Origin: Voacanga thouarsii
Lineage: Eukaryota > Streptophyta > Magnoliopsida > Gentianales > Apocynaceae
Direction of reading: 5' to 3'
DNA: 64,000 bases
Assembly (NCBI GenBank): GCA_026120185.1
Contig: JANUWF010001631.1
Location: 1,860,001-1,924,000, forward strand
Positions 59,057-64,000 of the stretch are shown here, in pieces. Every line of letters begins with the position of its first letter. Within the stretch, counting starts at the first letter, position 1. A program made the translations under genes and the position numbers. Below the pieces are notes generated by a model. The model made no database searches, was not told where the DNA came from, and worked only from the letters and a program-made list of their open reading frames with translations.

Positions 59057-60220
59057 TTAAGAAATACCGGATGGATTATCCATATCTCCATTATCATACT
59101 GACTGTATTCAGGTTGTGATTTTGATTCACTCTCATCATCATCTGTTTGCTGAAGTTGTTGCTGTAGTAGCTGCAACTGAAGTTGCAATTCTGATTTACT
59201 AATCTTCTTGCCTTTACTGGAGGAGGATTGCACATCTGAATCTTTTTGTTCTGTCTTTGGAACTGGGGTCCAACCTTTAACTCGTATCTCTTTATAGAGA
59301 TATTTTACATTATTAACTGTATCAAGTTTATAACCCCATCCTAATACAAAACATATTTTCTTTTCAACATAATATTTACAAAGCTGATTGTTTAAGGTTA
59401 ATCCCTGAATTTGACTCTCTATTACAAATTGGTTGAACTTTTGTAAGTTTTGGCTGGATAAAGTAGATTTGTTTCCACCGAATGTCTTCCACCAAGCATA
59501 AAACCATCTTGGTATAGGATTGATTGGATCTTTGCCATACTTGACGAACCAGGTATGTGTGAGGTCTCTGAGGTACATGAAGTTGTACCATGCATCAATA
59601 TAATCCATAAAGTTGTAAGTAGGAGTCTTGAAAGGTGTTTTAAACAGGATACGGGTGTAGATGCCAGTGACTAGCCAGGTATTCAGATATAGGATTTTCA
59701 TAATCCTGCACTTTGAATAGGCTATGCCTTTGTCGGCTCTGTTGAGGTTTCTTTCATGTTCAAATTCTATTGATCCGGTAGCAAAAAGAATGTGCTCATA
59801 ATAGAGACGGGTTTTTTGAGGTTCTGATTTAAATATGCGACTGGATTGTCGATAAGCTTCGGGGTGAAGCTTGCTGACTAGATCTCTTTCTGGAAGGACT
59901 GTCAATTCTCTAGGAAAAGCTAATATTAGGATAACTGTTTTAGGAAGCAATTTAAATTTCTTTTTGATTGAAGAAAGAGCTGGCTTTTCAGGTTTAGTTG
60001 GTGTTTTTGGGACAACTGCTTCTTTGAAAGAAGTTAGAGAAGGGATTGTGTAAAAGGATAAGTCTGTTTTCTGGGTTTCAGTGTTTTTTGAAGAGGCTGG
60101 GTCGAAGAGATTCATTGTGAGCGGTGGTTTGCTCACGGAACTGGATGGAAGAGATGGAAAAGAGTTTAGAACTGCAAAACGATTACCTTGAGGTGGACGA
60201 AATCTTGGTTGTTGATCCAT
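59057..60220 (-). CDS. Pararetrovirus-associated protein of unknown function, 387 codons
   Basis: This intact minus-strand frame starts MDQQPRFRPPQGNRF 32 nt after a TATA box. It has a Pro/Ser/Thr-rich first 70 residues, then a lysine-rich turn and a hydrophobic stretch. The central part is aromatic-rich ('DLTHTWFVKYG' and 'IPRWFYAWWKTFGG', residues about 215-255). The tail is Gln/Ser-rich ('QLQLQLLQQQLQQ' and an acidic end). I do not recognise a catalytic motif. It lies where a separate movement-type protein could be, between RNase H and the leader, but the typical movement-protein core was not evident to me. Whether it is ever expressed is unknown. Confidence 0.55.
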   Translation of the reverse strand: MDQQPRFRPPQGNRFAVLNSFPSLPSSSVSKPPLTMNLFDPASSKNTETQKTDLSFYTIPSLTSFKEAVVPKTPTKPEKPALSSIKKKFKLLPKTVILILAFPRELTVLPERDLVSKLHPEAYRQSSRIFKSEPQKTRLYYEHILFATGSIEFEHERNLNRADKGIAYSKCRIMKILYLNTWLVTGIYTRILFKTPFKTPTYNFMDYIDAWYNFMYLRDLTHTWFVKYGKDPINPIPRWFYAWWKTFGGNKSTLSSQNLQKFNQFVIESQIQGLTLNNQLCKYYVEKKICFVLGWGYKLDTVNNVKYLYKEIRVKGWTPVPKTEQKDSDVQSSSSKGKKISKSELQLQLQLLQQQLQQTDDDESESKSQPEYSQYDNGDMDNPSGIS

Positions 60221-60243
60221 GCTTGATTGTGCTAATTGAGATT

Positions 60244-60256
60244 GCTATTTATAGGC
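60244..60256 (-). promoter_or_regulatory. TATA box upstream of the 387-codon frame
   Basis: The minus strand has GCCTATAAATAGC, 24 nt before the ATG at 60220 and about 60 nt after the end of RNase H. It could drive a separate subgenomic RNA. The distance from box to ATG is short, leaving almost no leader, so a TATA-like coincidence is possible. Confidence 0.45.
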
Positions 60257-60314
60257 AAATGAATGAGCTCCAGAAATGAATCGGTACTCATCACAGTGTT
60301 GAATACTGTGTTAA

Positions 60315-61102
60315 AAGTTAGATTCGTCCTTGTAAAAACTCTCTGGTTAAGAAATCTGATAGAGAATTGTTCTCTCCTTTGATAAATTCAATGTCAAAAT
60401 CAAAGCTAGATAAAAGTGCTTGCCATCTGGCAAAAATCTATTTGGCCACTAAATTTTTAACATCTTTTTGTAAAACGTCTTTCGCTGCTTTAAAATCAAT
60501 TCGGAGTAAAAACTTTTGATATATTAAATCATCTTGAAATTTTGAGATACATAAAAAAATGGCAATGATTTCCTTTTTAATGGTACTATAATTCTTTTGA
60601 CTTGAAAGCCATATGCCGGAATGGTATCTAACTAATTGTTCTGATGAAGAGTTGAGTTTTCTCTGTTTTAATATTCCTTCATAACCTAAGTCTGAAGCAT
60701 CTGTTTCGACTATCATAAATGCAGTTGGATCTGGAATTCCTAGACAGGGGAGTTTTTTGACAATCTGTTTTATTTTCTTAACTGTTTGGGTTTGCTCTTC
60801 ACTCTAAGGGATTGGTTCTTTTCTGAGACGCTTGTATAAAGGTTCACAAATGATTCTAAGGTTAGGAATAAAGTCTGAAATGTAATTTAAACATCCTAAG
60901 AATCTTTGAAGCTGAGTTTTTTCTTTAATTTCATCAGGGAATTTATCTGCAAATTCTATTGCTCTGCAAATGGGTTTATAAGTTCCTTGGGTTAATTCAT
61001 GACCTAGGAATCTAATTTGGGTTTGGCAAAGTTTGAGTTTAGATGAGGAATGTTTGATTTAGTCTAAAGCTATACCATCAAGACTACTGAAAAAACAGTT
61101 TC
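60315..61102 (-). pseudogene. Pararetrovirus reverse transcriptase C-terminal part and RNase H
   Basis: The minus strand opens inside the polymerase: 'IRFLGHELTQGTYKPI' and 'LQRFLGCLNYISDFIPNLR' belong to the thumb region. RNase H follows with its first catalytic Asp in 'VETDASDLGYEG' and Glu in 'YSTIKKEIIAI', and ends with 'FLTREFLQG' before a stop near 60315. At least three in-frame stops (for example in place of Gln at about 60440) kill it. The style is clearly Caulimoviridae, not gypsy. Confidence 0.85.
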
Positions 61103-61414
61103 TGACCAGGTCATGAGTTTGGATCACTTGATAAATAGACAATTCAATTCATTATCCCAACTCTCTATGAGCATAAGGGTGGAAAACTTGAATAACATGC
61201 ATCCCCAATCATTTTACCAGCTGATGAAAAATACAAGGGTAGAATTAAACATTACCGAAACTAGATACATTAGTTCAACTAATAGTAATGCTGAGACAGT
61301 CGATGTTGATCACACATCTGAAGGTTTGGGAAGAAGGAATAACTTGATCATCCTCGAACAACTATTGGTTCCAACACAAAGTCCAGATTTTGATACATAT
61401 CAAGTAGATGGCAA
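61103..61414 (+). repeat. 312-bp direct duplication of MULE sequence, right copy
   Basis: Partner of 56157-56468. It starts TGACCAGGTCATGAG. Its right side continues without a break in the transposase reading frame (to 61793), so this copy sits in the original context on that side. Confidence 0.9.
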
Positions 61415-63580
61415 CCGTCTGTATGCCAGCACTAGCCTAACAGATGTAGCATCTCAATTGCATATGGTCATAGGTACAGTAAATGCTAATTCGATGGTGT
61501 ATACATATGACGGTGACTGTTTCACTAGCTCAAAGGGACCAATGAATTGGTGTGACACAGATGAGAGTGAAGAAAGTGACATTCCAGAAAATATTCCTGC
61601 ACCTGAAGTGCAAGATGACAAGAATGACATAGTGGGGCCTTCTAATACCATTTCTCAATCAACAAGATTTTCAATATTTGATGACATAGGGTTTGATGCA
61701 TGTGCTAATGAATCGCTCCACAGGTGCTCAGTCGATGTTACAGGAAGTTGGTCTAACACTGACACTAATTTGCATCTAAACATGAGATTTTAGAACAAGA
61801 AGGAGGCTATATATATAGTAAGAAAGTGTTCTATTCAAGCAGGTCAGGAATTTAGGGTCTTGGAGAGTAAGAAAGACTGCTGGTATGCTAAGTGTAAGCA
61901 TTTAAGTGTCGGTAATCCTTGTTCTTGGCATATTTGCATTATACATAAAAAGACTCTTGGATAATGGCAGATAACAATTTTGAACAAAGAATACATATGC
62001 ATCATTACAATTGTGAACAATGTGCATAGGAACATGGATCATGGGTTTATAACCCATAATGTGACACATTTAGTATTAAATGACCCTGAATGCCATGTGA
62101 GTGATGTCATTGCTGAAGTTCAGAAATTGTGGAGGATGGGTTGTTCTTATAAGAAAGCTTGGGAAGTCTAAAAGTTGTTATGGAACTTGTATATGGTGAT
62201 TGGCCCTTTACGTGGACTGCCCTACCAAAATACATGCTTGTATTGCAGGATTCCAATTTTGGGACTATTGTGAGGTGGAGATACCATTGGACTAGTGTAG
62301 GTGATTTGAAAGTTTTTGATTTCCTTTTCTGGGCATTCAAACCTTCAATTGTTATTTTAAATATTGTTGTCTAGTGGTATCAATTGATGGAATTCATTTA
62401 AGGGGACTTTATCGAAGCAAACTGTTGGTAGCATCCACTTGAGATGCAAATAGTCACCTCTTCTCTCTTGCATTTGCCATCGTGGACGAAGAGTTATTGG
62501 AGAGTTGGAGTTGGTTCTTAAAACTCCTACGTCAATATGTCATTTTGGACAGACATATATGTTTGATTTCTGATAGACATAAAGGTATAATCAATGTTGT
62601 ACGCCATATGAATGAGTGGCAAGAACCTTTGGCTTTTTATTAATATTGCCTCAGGCACATAAAGGAAAATTTTCATGCCAAGTTTAAGGACATTAATTTG
62701 ACAAGTTTAATGTACACTGTTGGTTTAGAGTGTAAAAGGACCAAGTGTCAATCATATTTGGATGAAATCAGGATCCAAAAAGAAGATGCATTTAAGTATT
62801 TGATGGAAATTGGTTTGGAGGAATGGACTTTATCATATGATGAAGGGCATAGATATGATTCAATGACTACTAGTTTATCTGAATGCATGAACAATGTACT
62901 AAAGAAAGCAATATTTCTTCCGCTAAAAGTTTTAGTTGAAACTTCATTTCAGAAGTTAATTAAATATTTTAATGAATATAGAGATGAGGCATCTAATTTG
63001 AAACACCATTTACCATCTGAAATGTAGAAGTTGTATTTTTATTTTGAGGACAAATCTAGAGGGCATGTTGTAACTGAATTTAATGCACAGATCGGTATAT
63101 ATGAGATCAAATCATTTGTTCAACAAGGGGGGTAGAAGTCTAAATGTTTATAGTGTTAATTTAATAGAGAGATCATACAGTTACCAAAAGTAGAGTATAT
63201 ATGGTATTCCTTATTCACATGGTTTTGCAGTATGTCCTCACAGCAGTTGAAACCCCATTGACTTTGTTTTGGAGTTCTATACTAGAAGGAATTATGAGTT
63301 GACATATGAGGGTCATTTTTTTTCTTGTGGCGAATGAATAATATTGGAAGCCTTCTAATTTTACGCTTGCAGTGGAAGAAATGATAAGGAATGAAGTTCC
63401 TGGCCGTCTACAAACATCGAGGATACCTTGTGATATGGATTATCGAACATCCAACTCTCCTCCAAGATGTAGCAACTGTTATAGGGGTGGACATATTAGG
63501 AGAAATTATAATAATAATAATTTTACTGTTTCGAGAGATCAGCCCTTGTCATCATCTATTCTTTCATTTTCTATTTAGTT

Positions 63581-64000
63581 GTATTTTGACTACGATTTCT
63601 CTATGTACTTGCGATATTGGTATTGTTATTTTGAATGTTTCAATAGACTATATATACTATTATATTGAATGTTATTCATGTGAGAAATGTTAACTTGAAT
63701 TGCCTTGAAGGATGTGAGTCTTTTGGATGTACTGATAACTAAGGTCTATCAGTTGCATTAGTAATTGAGGTCGCATTCCACTAATGTGACCTATTATTTT
63801 CCTTTATTTCCATATTAACAGGAAAAATCAACATAAATCTGAATGCTTAAAATAGCAAAAATTATTAAAACGAAAGCATGTTAGGAAAACGAAAAATTTA
63901 CTTCTGTGATTAAGTGGCCGTCTTCATACTGGCGTAGATATTTGTATAAGGATATTTGAGGCTAGTGGCTCACGTCCTTACAAATGTCTACTGTGTCTCA
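63581..64000. other. Right end of the MULE region and flank
   Basis: This non-coding AT-rich sequence follows the transposase. It contains the inverted motif at 63769-63794 described for the element ends and a GCATTAGTAAT motif at 63755-63765. After 63800 I see nothing that can be placed. Confidence 0.45.
63769..63794 (-). repeat. Candidate MULE terminal or subterminal inverted motif, right
   Basis: The reverse complement reads ATAGGTCACATT, six other bases, then ATGCGACC, matching 45358-45381. It lies about 210 bp beyond the transposase end, a normal distance for a MULE terminus. Confidence 0.5.

Larger units (their letters stand above)
56469..61102 (-). mobile_element. Endogenous pararetrovirus segment (Caulimoviridae-like), permuted
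   Basis: This is 4634 bp of viral-type sequence read on the minus strand: reverse transcriptase end and RNase H (61102-60315), a short promoter region, a 387-codon gene of unknown function (60220-59057), a leader with TATA box and methionine-tRNA site (58776-58563), then coat protein and protease (58128-56469). The reverse transcriptase catalytic part is missing. The polymerase end lies upstream of the leader, so the segment is a linear piece of a circular genome opened inside the polymerase gene. No LTRs are present, which fits a pararetrovirus and not a retrotransposon. The genus is not assigned. Confidence 0.8.
55480..63580 (+). pseudogene. MULE (Mutator-like) transposase, split by a pararetrovirus insert
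   Basis: The N-terminal MuDR region is visible at 55730-56156 ('RHPFLYGSN' and 'LSDDDDIEVLWML') and continues through the duplicated 312-bp block. After the viral insert it resumes at 61103 and stays open to 61793. The zinc-finger-like MuDR and DDE regions follow in shifting frames. 'SIDGIHLRG' at about 62380 contains the first catalytic Asp and 'LISDRHKG' near 62560 the second. An open piece (62698-63027) is the helical part, and a late CCHC knuckle at 63460-63515 reads C-x2-C-x4-H but has Asn for the last Cys. The enzyme would cut and move the element; frameshifts and stops disable it. Confidence 0.82.
45326..63800 (+). mobile_element. Candidate PMD-carrying Mutator-like element (outer limits uncertain)
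   Basis: A plant-mobile-domain gene (46498-53346) and a MULE transposase (about 55480-63580) lie in the same orientation. Similar motifs lie inverted outside them. At 45358-45381 is ATAGGTCACATT, four other bases, then ATGCGACC. The reverse complement of 63769-63794 gives ATAGGTCACATT, six other bases, then ATGCGACC. Palindromic GCATTA(TAG)TAAT motifs occur just inside on the left and just outside on the right. MULEs have inverted ends and often carry extra genes. The exact termini and the 9-bp target duplication were not found, so the limits are approximate. Later insertions make up more than half of it. Confidence 0.5.

Overview
This is a 64-kb piece of nuclear DNA from a flowering plant, most likely a eudicot. 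It is AT-rich and almost every reading frame is broken. The content is nested retrotransposons, a Mutator-like DNA transposon, and old integrated DNA of two plant virus families. No intact host gene was found. The only recognisable host gene is a decayed MutY-type adenine DNA glycosylase near 39-40 kb. The species cannot be named from the sequence.

Layout. 1-907: 3' part of a long gypsy-type LTR ('LTR family B'). 908-1454 and 8979-11325: two halves of an endogenous geminivirus-like locus, split by a complete but decayed Ty3/gypsy element on the minus strand (1455-8978, 'LTR family A'). The viral halves hold a movement-protein-like N-terminus, an intergenic region with a decayed replication-origin stem-loop and iteron-like repeats, a nuclear-shuttle-protein-like gene, and the REn, TrAP and Rep C-terminal regions. 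11322-18300: a Ty1/copia element on the minus strand whose 3' LTR is cut down to about 38 bp where it meets the viral Rep. 18301-22690: two family-B LTRs facing away from each other around a copia gag-integrase fragment. 22691-26279: LTR debris. 26280-36245: a Ty1/copia element on the plus strand, interrupted by a 4.29-kb solo LTR or non-autonomous LTR element ('family C').

36246-45300 is the least repetitive part: unassigned exon-like sequence, the MutY pseudogene and a tRNA-derived SINE with a clear target-site duplication. From about 45.3 kb to 63.8 kb there appears to be one large decayed Mutator-like element. It carries a plant-mobile-domain (PMD) gene and a MULE transposase, with inverted similar motifs near both ends. 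Later insertions have broken it: a second family-C element (48280-52633), LTR fragments (53.4-55.5 kb) and a 4.63-kb endogenous pararetrovirus segment (56469-61102). That segment is flanked by two 312-bp copies of the same MULE sequence.

Most notable are (1) the endogenous geminivirus-like locus combining DNA-B-type and DNA-A-type genes, and (2) the circularly permuted pararetrovirus insert in a MULE with a 312-bp flanking duplication. Family and motif calls come from reading translations by eye; no database search was possible.
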